DNA of 22,880 bases from Streptomyces cellulosae (lineage in GTDB: Bacteria > Actinomycetota > Actinomycetes > Streptomycetales > Streptomycetaceae), in assembly GCF_000721105.1 (NCBI RefSeq), contig NZ_JOEV01000073.1, positions 1-22,880 on the forward strand. Direction: 5' to 3'. The translations under genes and the position numbers were made by a program. The notes below the pieces were generated by a model. That model did no database searches. It worked only from the letters and a program-made list of their open reading frames with translations, and was not told the DNA's origin. How positions within the stretch are numbered: position 1 is the stretch's first letter; each line of letters starts with the position of its first letter. Below, piece after piece: positions 1-6,802 of the stretch.

Positions 1-324
1 CCTCTCGGCCTTCCGGCGGTGTTGACTTTATCAGAACCTCTCGGTGTCCGACTCCCAGTCAACCGGGTTTGTCCTCGCGGCCGTTTGGCCGTTCCGACGA
101 GTGAGACTTTAGCGGATTCCCCGCTCCCGACGCTAATCGGGGGCTGCGTCCTTTCGAACGCGGATTCCTCATTTCGCACAGACGCATACCAATGACACGA
201 CGACAGAACGACTGTTCGTCGGGTATTGGTTGGTCCTGCGGAATGGCTGTCCGGGGACCGACCGGGGTCGGCGCTCACGTCGGACAACTCGGAGAACACT
301 ACGTACCGGGTTCAGGTGTGTCAA
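1..324 (-). promoter_or_regulatory. Promoter and leader region of a ribosomal RNA operon (16S gene off the left edge)
   Basis: Read on the minus strand, this stretch has no credible protein gene. It has a near-consensus housekeeping promoter: -35 TTGACA (complement of 319-324), a 17-bp spacer and -10 TAGTGT (complement of 296-301). Further downstream on that strand are GATTAGCGT, CTAAAGTCTCAC, a GGCC-AAAC-GGCC stem and GATAAAGTC. I recognise this order of motifs from the region just upstream of 16S rRNA in Streptomyces rrn operons, which carry several tandem promoters. The rRNA itself would start to the left of base 1. The promoter is seen directly. The rrn assignment rests on recalled sequence and on the lack of a gene, so it is probable and not proven. 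Confidence 0.7.
296..324 (-). promoter_or_regulatory. Strong HrdB-type promoter (probable rrn upstream promoter)
   Basis: The minus strand carries TTGACA (complement of 319-324), exactly 17 bp, then TAGTGT (complement of 296-301). It is one of the best matches to the housekeeping sigma consensus in the window. It points leftward, away from trpS and toward the presumed rRNA operon, and lies 29 bp from the -10 element of the divergent trpS leader. Confidence 0.7.
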
Positions 325-352
325 CTTCAGCCCTGACACCGCCGGCGACGCG

Positions 353-358
353 TAGCCT
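353..358 (+). promoter_or_regulatory. -10 element for a leaderless trpS leader transcript
   Basis: TAGCCT sits seven bases before the ATG of the Trp leader peptide, so transcription would begin at or next to that ATG. No good -35 hexamer is found at 17-18 bp. CTGACA at 333-338 is too close (14 bp). A GGAGGG at 359-364 lies too near the ATG to be an ideal ribosome binding site, which also favours leaderless initiation. Confidence 0.45.
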
Positions 359-365
359 GGAGGGC

Positions 366-407
366 ATGACTACGCGTGCGTGCACCCAGCTGTGGTGGGC
401 CGCCTGA
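366..407 (+). CDS. Trp leader peptide of the trpS attenuator
   Basis: This 13-codon reading frame, MTTRACTQLWWAA, contains two adjacent Trp codons (TGG at 393-395 and 396-398) and ends in TGA at 405-407. It lies 127 bp before the tryptophanyl-tRNA synthetase start. The product is not expected to act as a protein: ribosome progress through the two Trp codons reports the supply of charged tRNA-Trp. A stalled ribosome would cover the first RNA segment (398-404), freeing segment 409-417 to form an antiterminator. Ribosome-mediated attenuation has been reported for the auxiliary, indolmycin-resistant TrpRS gene of S. coelicolor, which this locus matches in layout. Confidence 0.85.
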   Translation: MTTRACTQLWWAA

Positions 408-470
408 CGGCGGCCGTCCTCACGTATGCACTCAACGGCCGCCGCTTCGGCGGCCGTTTCTGTTTCTCCC
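398..470 (+). terminator. Transcription attenuator with alternative hairpins
   Basis: Four segments are visible: 1, GGCCGCC (398-404); 2, CGGCGGCCGT (408-417); 3, AACGGCCGCCG (434-444); 4, CGGCGGCCGTT (448-458). Segment 1 pairs with 2 (7 bp, loop TGAC), 2 with 3 (10 bp, antiterminator) and 3 with 4 (11 bp, three-base loop, terminator). A T-rich run, TTTCTGTTTCT, follows segment 4. Segments 2 and 4 are near-identical, so they compete for segment 3. Stalling at the Trp codons (393-398) blocks segment 1 and favours 2:3, giving read-through into trpS. With enough Trp-tRNA, 1:2 and 3:4 form and transcription stops. Confidence 0.85.
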
Positions 471-534
471 TCCGGCACTCCGAGGGGCAGCCGGCCAGTC
501 AGGGCGGTGGGCCCGACCAGGAGGAGAGGCAGAG

Positions 535-1674
535 ATGACGCGTGTATTCAGCGGGGTCAAGCCGACGGGGCATCTGACGCTGGGGAACTACCTCGGGGCC
601 ATGCGGCGGTGGGCCGCCGTCGATCAGCATCAGGCCGACGCCCTGTTCTGCATCGTCGACCTGCACGCGCTGACCGTGGACCACGACCCGGCGCGCGTTC
701 GACGGCTGAGTCGCCAGGCGGCGACGCTGCTGCTGGCGTCGGGGCTGGACCCCGAACTGTGCACCGTGTTCGTGCAGAGCCATGTGGACGAGCACGCGCG
801 GCTTTCGTACGTGCTGGAGTGCGTGGCCACGGACGGCGAGATGCGGCGGATGATCCAGTACAAGGAGAAGGCAGCGCGGGAGCGGGAGCTGGACGGGAGT
901 GTGCGGCTGTCACTGCTGACGTACCCGGTGCTGATGGCGGCGGACATCCTGGCGTACGGGACTGACGAGGTGCCGGTCGGGGACGATCAGACGCAGCATG
1001 TGGAGCTGACACGGGATCTCGCGGTGCGCTTCAACCAGCGGTACGGACATACGTTCGTGGTGCCGCGGGCGACGCCTCCGGCGGTGGCGGCTCGGGTGAT
1101 GAACCTGCAGGAGCCGACTTCCAAGATGGGGAAGAGCGACGACGCCAGGCCCGGGATCGTCTATCTGCTCGACGAGCCGGACGTGGTGCGGAAGAAGGTC
1201 ATGCGGGCCGTGACCGACAGTGGGCGGGAGGTCGTCTACGACCGGGAGTCGCGGCCGGGGCTCGCCAATCTGCTGGAGATCCTCGCTGCGTGCACGGGTG
1301 GGAACCCTTCGGACCTGAGCGGTGTATATGAATCGTACGGCGCTTTGAAGAAGGACACCGCGGAGGCGGTGGTCGAGGTTCTCAGGCCCGTGCAGGACAG
1401 GCACAGGGATCTGTGCGCGGATCCTGGCTTTGTGGAGGGGGTGCTGCGAGATGGCGCGGAGAGGGCTCGTGCGATGGCGCGGCCGACCGTGGATACCGCT
1501 TATCGCGCGATCGGGTTGCTGCCGGCCGCTGCCGATTCCGATATCGCGGTGACTGGGGGCGGTAGGCGGACGGTGTCTTGGTGCCGCCCCCCTGGGGAGC
1601 GGCGGCCGGGCGTCAGGTGCTGCCGGAGGCCAGTTCGCGGCTTCGGTCGCGGGCGGCCTCAAGGGCGGCGATGA
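535..1674 (+). CDS. trpS: Tryptophanyl-tRNA synthetase (auxiliary TrpRS1 type), with C-terminal extension
   Basis: Class I aminoacyl-tRNA synthetase that charges tRNA-Trp with tryptophan in the cytoplasm. The ATG at 535 follows a clear ribosome binding site, AGGAGGAG (519-526). The class I signature is the variant PTGHLTLGN at residues 10-18, and the KMSKS loop is KMGKS at 197-201. The conserved block with DEVPVGDDQ is near residues 144-152. The family usually ends at about 330-340 residues, shortly after a motif like GLLPA (here 327-331). This frame runs on to 379 residues; the last 48 are Arg/Gly-rich, unlike the family, and overlap the 3' end of convergent proC by 62 bp. The attenuator upstream suggests the inducible second TrpRS linked to indolmycin resistance in S. 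coelicolor, not the sole housekeeping enzyme. Resistance itself is an inference. Confidence 0.93.
   Translation: MTRVFSGVKPTGHLTLGNYLGAMRRWAAVDQHQADALFCIVDLHALTVDHDPARVRRLSRQAATLLLASGLDPELCTVFVQSHVDEHARLSYVLECVATDGEMRRMIQYKEKAARERELDGSVRLSLLTYPVLMAADILAYGTDEVPVGDDQTQHVELTRDLAVRFNQRYGHTFVVPRATPPAVAARVMNLQEPTSKMGKSDDARPGIVYLLDEPDVVRKKVMRAVTDSGREVVYDRESRPGLANLLEILAACTGGNPSDLSGVYESYGALKKDTAEAVVEVLRPVQDRHRDLCADPGFVEGVLRDGAERARAMARPTVDTAYRAIGLLPAAADSDIAVTGGGRRTVSWCRPPGERRPGVRCCRRPVRGFGRGRPQGRR
1555..1591. terminator. Inverted repeat near the trpS/proC junction, possible bidirectional terminator
   Basis: GGGGGCGG (1555-1562) and CCGCCCCC (1584-1591) are perfectly complementary with a 21-base loop. 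The repeat lies inside the extended tail of trpS and 22 bp beyond the proC stop. No T-run follows on either strand, so it would be an atypical terminator. Confidence 0.4.
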
Positions 1675-2422
1675 GCGCGGCACGTACGCCGTGGTTTTCC
1701 AGTTCGCGGATGGCACTGATGGTCGTGCCCGCGGGAGAGGTGACGTTCTCGCGGAGCTTGACCGGGTGTTCGCCGCTGTCGCGGAGCATGACGGCGGCGC
1801 CGATCGCGGACTGGACGATCAGGTCGTGAGCCTTGTCGCGAGGCAGGCCGAGGAGGATGCCGGCGTCCGTCATGGCTTCGACCAGGTAGAAGAAGTACGC
1901 CGGGCCGGAGCCGGAGAGGGCGGTGCAGGCGTCCTGCTGGGACTCGGGGACGCGGAGCGTCTTGCCGACGGCGCCGAAGATCTCCTCGGCGTGGGCGAGG
2001 TGGTCGGCGGTGGCGTGGGTGCCGGCGGAGATGACGGACATGGCCTCGTCGACCAGAGCGGGCGTGTTCGTCATGACGCGGACGACAGGGGTGCCGGCGG
2101 CGAGGCGCTCCTCGAAGAAGGAGGTGGGGATACCGGCCGCGCCGCTGATGATGAGGCGGTCGGCGGGGACGTGCGGGACCAGTTCGTCCATGAGGGTTCC
2201 CATGTCCTGCGGTTTGACCGTGAGGATCAGGGTGTCGGCGGTCTTGGCGGCTTCAGGGTTGGTGACCGGGGTGACTCCGTAGCGGGTGCGGAGTTCTTCG
2301 GCTCGATCGGAGCGGCGGGCGGTGACCAGGAGGTCGGCCGGGGCCCAGCCGGCGCGGATCATTCCGCTGAGCAGGGCTTCGCCGATCTTGCCGGTGCCGA
2401 GGACTGCGACTTTCTGGGTCAT
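1613..2422 (-). CDS. proC: Pyrroline-5-carboxylate reductase
   Basis: Catalyses the last step of proline synthesis, NAD(P)H-dependent reduction of pyrroline-5-carboxylate to proline. The 269-residue length fits the family. An N-terminal Rossmann nucleotide site (VAVLGTGKIGEA, residues 5-16) is followed by LILTVKPQ, the GSGPAYFF segment and the C-terminal VTSPAGTT motif that marks the dimer and active-site region. The ATG at 2422 has GGAGGG about ten bases upstream. It is convergent with trpS and overlaps its extended frame by 62 bp. The upstream gene on the same strand (ABC permease) ends 214 bp away, and no reading frame is credible in that gap, so proC probably has its own promoter there. 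Confidence 0.96.
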   Translation of the reverse strand: MTQKVAVLGTGKIGEALLSGMIRAGWAPADLLVTARRSDRAEELRTRYGVTPVTNPEAAKTADTLILTVKPQDMGTLMDELVPHVPADRLIISGAAGIPTSFFEERLAAGTPVVRVMTNTPALVDEAMSVISAGTHATADHLAHAEEIFGAVGKTLRVPESQQDACTALSGSGPAYFFYLVEAMTDAGILLGLPRDKAHDLIVQSAIGAAVMLRDSGEHPVKLRENVTSPAGTTISAIRELENHGVRAALIAALEAARDRSRELASGST

Positions 2423-2636
2423 GGCTGGGGTGCCCTCCGGGGGGGTGCGTTGTCCGGGTTCATCCTCGCATCGGGGGGCGTCCGTGCGGTTGGGGTGTCC
2501 GGTGGACGGGACATCGGAGGCGGGGGTGGCCCGGTGGGCGGGGTGTGACGTTGCCGGGTCGGCGCGGCTCGTGGCTTGGCCGAGTGGGCGGGATGTGAGC
2601 GCCGGCGGGCCCGCGTGGGCTGCAGCAGTCCGGGGT

Positions 2637-3455
2637 CTATGGCGTCCTGCGTCGGAGTGTCGCCGCGCCCAGTCCGAGGACGAGCAGCGCGCACCCGGCC
2701 ACGATCAGCACATCCCGTAGGAAGTTGGCTGTCACGTCGGTGTGGGTGAGGACCTCGTTCATGCCGTCGACGGCATAGGACATGGGAAGGACGTCGGAGA
2801 TGGCCTCCAGGACGGGGTGCATGTTGTCGCGGGGAGTGAAGAGGCCGCAGAGGAGGAGTTGGGGGAAGATCACTGCCGGCATGAACTGGACCGCCTGGAA
2901 CTCCGAGGAGGCGAAGGCCGAGACGAAGAGACCGAGGGCGGTGCCGAGCAGAGCGTCGAGGAGGGCTACGAGGAGCAGGAGCCAGGGGCTTCCGGTGACG
3001 TCCAGATCGAGGAACCAGACCGCCAGGCCCGTCGCGAGGGCGGACTGAATGATCGCGAGGGCGCCGAAGGCGAGGGCGTAGCCGGCGATGAGATCGCCCT
3101 TGCCGAGGGGCATGGCGAGGAGGCGTTCGAGGGTGCCGGAGGTGCGTTCGCGGAGGGTGGCGATGGAGGTGACCAGGAACATCGTGATCAGGGGGAAGAT
3201 CCCCAGGAGGGAGGCGCCGATGCTGTCGAAGGTGCGCGGGCTGCCGTCGAAGACATAGCGCAGCAGGAAGAGCATCACGCAGGGGATGAGGATCATCATC
3301 GCGATGGTGCGGGGGTCGTGGCCGAGCTGGCGCAGGACGCGGGCCGCGGTGGCGGTGGTGCGGGAGGCGTTCAGGGCACGGGGTGGTGCGGGCGTCATCG
3401 TCATCGTCGTACCCGGTGTGCTCGAGGTGCTGCTGCCCGGTGTGCCGGTGCTCAT
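2637..3455 (-). CDS. ABC-2 type transporter permease
   Basis: Membrane subunit of an ABC exporter, 272 residues. A Ser/Thr/Pro-rich N-terminal tail of about 45 residues precedes six likely membrane helices (about 51-69, 80-100, 122-146, 156-180, 190-206 and 247-266). The cytoplasmic motif LRERTSGTLERLLAMPL (101-117) is characteristic of ABC-2 permeases related to drug and daunorubicin-type exporters. The start chosen is the ATG at 3455, which overlaps the ATPase stop codon (ATGA), so the two genes are translationally coupled. The frame is open upstream, but that part overlaps the ATPase and looks like out-of-frame Arg/Pro-rich sequence. The substrate is unknown. Confidence 0.92.
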   Translation of the reverse strand: MSTGTPGSSTSSTPGTTMTMTPAPPRALNASRTTATAARVLRQLGHDPRTIAMMILIPCVMLFLLRYVFDGSPRTFDSIGASLLGIFPLITMFLVTSIATLRERTSGTLERLLAMPLGKGDLIAGYALAFGALAIIQSALATGLAVWFLDLDVTGSPWLLLLVALLDALLGTALGLFVSAFASSEFQAVQFMPAVIFPQLLLCGLFTPRDNMHPVLEAISDVLPMSYAVDGMNEVLTHTDVTANFLRDVLIVAGCALLVLGLGAATLRRRTP

Positions 3456-4264
3456 CGCGCGGCCTCCTTCGTGCGGCCCGCTGCGATCGCCTCGTCGACC
3501 AGGTGCAGGAATGCCGCCTCGACCGTGTCGGAGCGGGTGCGGGTGCGGAGGGCGTCCGGGGTGTCGTCGGCGAGGATCTCGCCCTCGCGCATGAGGAGGA
3601 GACGGTGACAGCGTTCGGCTTCGTCCATGACGTGGGAGGAGATCAGCAGGGTCGCGCCGCGCTGGGCCGCGATGTCGTGGAAGAGGTTCCACAGGTCTCG
3701 CCGGAGTACGGGGTCCAGGCCGACGGTCGGTTCGTCGAGGACCAGGAGTTCGGGGGTGCCGAGGAGAGCGACGGCCAGGGAGACACGGCTGCGTTGGCCG
3801 CCGGAGAGGTTGCCGGCGAGGGCGTCGGCGTAGGTGGTCAGGTCCACGTCGTCGATGGCTCGGGTGACGTTGGCGTGGCGGCGTCCGGCGGCGGCGCGGC
3901 CCGGATCCAGGATCGCGGCGAAGTAGTCGAGGTTCTGGCGGACGGTCAGGTCGTCGTAGACGGAGGGGGCTTGGGTGACGTAGCCGATGCGGGTGCGGAG
4001 GGAGGGGTGACCGGCTGGGCTGCCGAGGACGTCGAGGGTGCCGGTGACCTTGGCCTGGGTGCCGACGATCGCACGCATCAGGGTCGACTTGCCGCAGCCG
4101 GAGGGGCCGAGCAGGCCGGTGATCTGGCCGCGCGGGACGGTGAAGTCGAGGTCGCGCAGTGCCGTGCGGGGGCCGCGGACGACGGTGAGGGTTTCGGCGC
4201 GGACCGCGGGGGTCTGGTGCGCGGCTGTTTCCTTCTCGGGTGGGCCGGGAGAGTAATTCATCAC
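3452..4264 (-). CDS. ABC transporter ATP-binding protein
   Basis: ATPase subunit of the exporter, 270 residues from a GTG at 4264 (an ATG follows at 4261). It has Walker A GPSGCGKST (53-61), Q-loop Gln98, signature LSGGQ (153-157), Walker B LLVLDEP (173-179) and an H-loop SSH near 208. It is the DrrA/CcmA-like class usually paired with ABC-2 permeases. No Shine-Dalgarno sequence precedes the start. A promoter with its -10 seven bases before the GTG suggests a leaderless mRNA, and an 18-bp palindrome covers the start. The permease follows with an ATGA overlap. The substrate cannot be told from sequence; drug, lipid or peptide export are all possible. Confidence 0.94.
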   Translation of the reverse strand: MMNYSPGPPEKETAAHQTPAVRAETLTVVRGPRTALRDLDFTVPRGQITGLLGPSGCGKSTLMRAIVGTQAKVTGTLDVLGSPAGHPSLRTRIGYVTQAPSVYDDLTVRQNLDYFAAILDPGRAAAGRRHANVTRAIDDVDLTTYADALAGNLSGGQRSRVSLAVALLGTPELLVLDEPTVGLDPVLRRDLWNLFHDIAAQRGATLLISSHVMDEAERCHRLLLMREGEILADDTPDALRTRTRSDTVEAAFLHLVDEAIAAGRTKEAAR

Positions 4265-4300
4265 CTGATGAATAGTGCTCCCGGGGGTGGGTCACGTCAA
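4256..4300 (-). promoter_or_regulatory. Promoter and 18-bp palindromic operator of the ABC exporter operon
   Basis: On the minus strand, -35 TTGACG (complement of 4295-4300), a 17-bp spacer and -10 CACTAT (complement of 4272-4277) place the transcription start at or next to the GTG start at 4264. The perfect palindrome ATTCATCA-CC-TGATGAAT (4256-4273, read on the plus strand) spans the end of the -10 element, the start point and the first codons. This position is typical of a repressor operator. No regulator gene sits beside the operon in this window. Confidence 0.65.
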
Positions 4301-4584
4301 CCGGTGGCGTACGGCTGCGCATGACGCAGGCGCACGGCGCAGGCGCATGACGGTGTGGTCGGGAGGTGCGACCGGCGGGTGGAGGCAGGCACTGTGCGGC
4401 GCCGGCTGACGGGGCGCGCGGCAGATGGCGTGGAGCTACCGGGAGCGGGACCCGTCAGGGGTGGCGGCGGCGCATGCGCGGGTAGCGCGCGGGCAGATGG
4501 GGGTGGTGGCGAGGGGTGGCGATGGGGGTTCGGGGAGCGCTCGGAACGGGGAACGGGGAACGGGTAGCGGGGAGCAGTTGGCCG
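4301..4584. other. Non-coding stretch between the ABC operon and the methyltransferase gene
   Basis: No convincing gene is present. Short open frames here are rich in Gly and Arg and match no family I know. The sequence has low-complexity patches: variations on GCGCATGACGCAGGCGCA near 4316-4350 and GGGAACGGGGAACGGG near 4551-4566, next to the methyltransferase stop. I see no hairpin followed by a T-run. Confidence 0.5.
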
Positions 4585-5349
4585 TCAGGCTGTGGTGGCC
4601 AGGAGCAGGATGACCTCGTAGACCTCTTCGACGATTCCGTCGGGGAAGGTACGTAGGAGGTGTTCGCGTTCTTCGGCCAGGTAGGCGGCGGTCGCCTCCT
4701 CGCCGTGGACCAGGAAGATCGAGTGGCTGCCGAGGTTGGCGAGGTGGGTGTCGAGCGCGACGCGGCGGCTCCAGCGGACCTCGCGGCGGGCGAAGTCGAG
4801 GCGGCCGGTGGGGTCCGCGGCGCGGACGTTGGCGTTGCGTTTCTCGGCGGAGACGTTCACTCCGAAGTAGCGCGCCGTGCGGTCGGCGGCCTCGGAGATC
4901 CATGGCACGTCGAGGGCGTCCGTGTTCCACCACAGCGCGAGCGCACCGCCCGGACGCAGGACGCGGAGCGCCTCCGGGACCGCCCGGGCGGGGTCGGTCC
5001 AGTGCCAGGCTTGGGCGTACGTGACGAAGTCGACGGAGGCGGTGGTCAGCGGGAGGGCGTTGCCGTCGCCCCTGACGATCGGGATGTCGGGGTGGGCGCC
5101 GCGGAACTGCGCCGCCATGCCGTCGCCGGGCTCCACGGCGATGACGTCGGCGCCGCGGGCGTGCAGGAGTGCGGTCGCGATTCCCGTGCCGGCGCCGATG
5201 TCCGCCACGCGCGCGCCGGTGAGGGGGCGGCCTGCCAGATCCTCGATCGCGTCGAGGAGAGCCGGCGGGTAGGAGGGGCGGTTGGCGGCGTACTGGGCTG
5301 CGGCGGCGTTGAAGGAGTGGGCGCGGGCGGTGCGGGCGGAGGCCGTCAT
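4585..5349 (-). CDS. Class I SAM-dependent methyltransferase
   Basis: A 254-residue cytoplasmic methyltransferase of the UbiE/type-11 class. Motif I, VADIGAGTG (48-56), binds S-adenosylmethionine. The acidic residue of motif II is in DVIAVEPGDGM, and the post-motif region YAQAWHWTDPARAVPEALRV with LRPGGALALWW is typical of small-molecule methyltransferases (Methyltransf_11). The substrate is not predictable. The ATG at 5349 has no clear ribosome binding site; a weak CACCAT lies six bases upstream. It stands alone: its neighbours on the same strand are 320 bp downstream and 171 bp upstream. It is similar to proteins often annotated as trans-aconitate methyltransferase-like, but that name is not supported here. 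Confidence 0.9.
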   Translation of the reverse strand: MTASARTARAHSFNAAAAQYAANRPSYPPALLDAIEDLAGRPLTGARVADIGAGTGIATALLHARGADVIAVEPGDGMAAQFRGAHPDIPIVRGDGNALPLTTASVDFVTYAQAWHWTDPARAVPEALRVLRPGGALALWWNTDALDVPWISEAADRTARYFGVNVSAEKRNANVRAADPTGRLDFARREVRWSRRVALDTHLANLGSHSIFLVHGEEATAAYLAEEREHLLRTFPDGIVEEVYEVILLLATTA

Positions 5350-5520
5350 GAGGCCATGGTGGCGAAGGTGGGGGCGGGGTGCAGTGAGTTTTTGGTGAGA
5401 GGTGAGAGCTGGGGGTGCGGGGGACGGAGAGGGGCCGGCGTATCGCCTGTCCGACGGGTCGGTCTGAGGAGGGATCAGAGAGATCGCCGCATGCGTGGGT
5501 TTGACTCGCTGGACCTGTCC

Positions 5521-6030
5521 TTACCCGCGGCGGCGCTTCTTCGACGGGTTGCCGGTGCGGCGGGTTGAGCGCTTCTTGTGCTGCTCGAGGGCTGCCTCGT
5601 ACTCCTCGCGGTGGAGCTTCTCGCCGGGGGCCTCGGTGAGGGAGCGGAAGAAGTAGGCGAGGAGTGAGCCGACGAAGCCGATGGCGAGGAGACCGCGGAG
5701 GGAGGCCTGGCGGTCGGGGTCAGGGCGCTCGCTGAAGCCGTCCCAGGTGTGGCGGAAGGCCAGGGCGCTGCAGATGGCGAACATCGCGACGACCAGGACG
5801 GTGACCAGGCTGCCGGTGTCGGCGATCTGGAGGCCCTCGTAGGCGAAGCGGAGGATCATGCAGGAGGCGACGGCGGCGGCGAGGGAGCCGGTGGCCGCGC
5901 CGACGCGGCGGAGGGCGTAGCCGTTGTCGTGGTTCACCCAGGCCGTGCCGAAGAAGCGGATCGGTTCGGGGCGGGGGCCGCCCGCTGGGGAGCCCGCGGG
6001 GATGTCCTGGGTGCCGGATTCGTCGCTCAC
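5521..6030 (-). CDS. Small conserved membrane protein of unknown function
   Basis: 169 residues with three likely membrane helices (about 43-63, 74-92 and 112-131), an acidic/Pro-rich N-terminus and a strongly basic C-terminal tail of Lys and Arg. I do not recognise the family. The charge pattern suggests the basic tail is cytoplasmic. The GTG start at 6030 has no Shine-Dalgarno sequence, but CATAAT (complement of 6037-6042), close to the -10 consensus, lies six bases upstream, pointing to a leaderless transcript independent of the SH3 genes that end 54 bp upstream on the same strand. Confidence 0.8.
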   Translation of the reverse strand: MSDESGTQDIPAGSPAGGPRPEPIRFFGTAWVNHDNGYALRRVGAATGSLAAAVASCMILRFAYEGLQIADTGSLVTVLVVAMFAICSALAFRHTWDGFSERPDPDRQASLRGLLAIGFVGSLLAYFFRSLTEAPGEKLHREEYEAALEQHKKRSTRRTGNPSKKRRRG

Positions 6031-6084
6031 GGGACGATTATGGCTCCGGTGTGGCTCCAGGACGGGGGCGGGCTCCCTTCGGGA

Positions 6085-6426
6085 TCAGTTGGAGCAGCGG
6101 TCGGCCACGTAACCGTCGCTGCCGGTGTTGATGTACGCGTCGGAGACGTACTGACCGTTGCTGACGTTGTCCCAGATGTTCGACGTGCCGTACGGACCGG
6201 TCACCGTCGAGCCCGGCGTCTGACAGTAGATCGGGACCTTGGACCCCTCGGGCAGGACACGGACGACACTGTAGGCCGTGCCGGGTCCGCTACGCACGTT
6301 CAGCTCGTAGCCGGGAGCCACCGAGTAGTACCGCGTCGTCGCGGCCTCGCTCGCCGCGGCGCCGACCATGAGAAGGGCGGCGGTGAGGCCCGCGACCATG
6401 ACGGATCTGCGTTTCAGGAATGTCAC
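6085..6426 (-). CDS. Secreted SH3-domain (bacterial SH3) protein
   Basis: 113 residues from a GTG at 6426, preceded by a GGGGGA ribosome binding site. Residues 1-29 form a signal peptide: KRR, a hydrophobic core and a likely cut after ASEAA. The mature 84 residues hold one bacterial SH3 fold with the hallmark LNVRSGPGTAYSVVRVLPEGSKV, followed by an extended tail (GPYGTSNIWDNVSNGQYVSD) with two Cys that could form a disulfide outside the cell. Bacterial SH3 domains often bind cell-wall peptide or act as targeting modules. It lies 29 bp downstream of a paralogue on the same strand and is probably co-transcribed with it. Confidence 0.88.
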   Translation of the reverse strand: MTFLKRRSVMVAGLTAALLMVGAAASEAATTRYYSVAPGYELNVRSGPGTAYSVVRVLPEGSKVPIYCQTPGSTVTGPYGTSNIWDNVSNGQYVSDAYINTGSDGYVADRCSN

Positions 6427-6455
6427 TGGTGGATCCCCCAGGATCGGTGATGAGG

Positions 6456-6782
6456 TCAGCCGCAGCGCGAGGCGACATACCCGTCGCTGCCGGTGAGTAC
6501 ATAGGCGTCAGAGACGAACTCGCCGTTGGCGATGTTGTCCCAGATGTTCGAGGTTCCGTACGGGCCGGCCACCGACGTCCCCGGTGTCTGGCAGTAGATC
6601 GCGACCTGCGCGCCCTCGGGCAGGACGCGGACGATGCCGTACTGCGTGCCGGGGCCGCGCCGGACGTTGATCCGGTAGCCGGGTGCGACCGAGTAATAGT
6701 GCACGGCCGCGGTCTCGGCGGCTGCCGTCGTGACGGTCTCGCTCTCGCCGCCCTCGACTTCTTCGGCGCGGTCAACAGACAT
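6456..6782 (-). CDS. SH3-domain protein lacking a signal peptide, paralogue of its neighbour
   Basis: 108 residues from the ATG at 6782, chosen for its strong ribosome binding site (GGGGGAGGA, 5 bp spacing). The frame extends further upstream but without a better start. The last 80 residues match the neighbouring secreted SH3 protein at 60 of 80 positions by hand count, including both Cys and the YGTSNIWDN segment, so this is a tandem duplication. The first 27 residues (acidic, then Thr/Ala-rich) are not a signal peptide. The protein would stay in the cytoplasm, leave by another route, or use a start I have not found. It is divergent from the PQQ kinase gene. Confidence 0.83.
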   Translation of the reverse strand: MSVDRAEEVEGGESETVTTAAAETAAVHYYSVAPGYRINVRRGPGTQYGIVRVLPEGAQVAIYCQTPGTSVAGPYGTSNIWDNIANGEFVSDAYVLTGSDGYVASRCG

Positions 6783-6802
6783 GAAAATCCTCCCCCGTTG
6801 GT

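Noticed and set aside
192..407. A 71-residue protein ending in the Trp leader peptide
   Set aside because: Its first part crosses the divergent rrn-type promoter and has no coding character. Only the last 13 codons, downstream of the -10 element, fit a leader peptide.
4355..4567. Small Gly/Arg-rich protein in the gap before the methyltransferase gene
   Set aside because: No ribosome binding site, low-complexity composition and no recognisable family.
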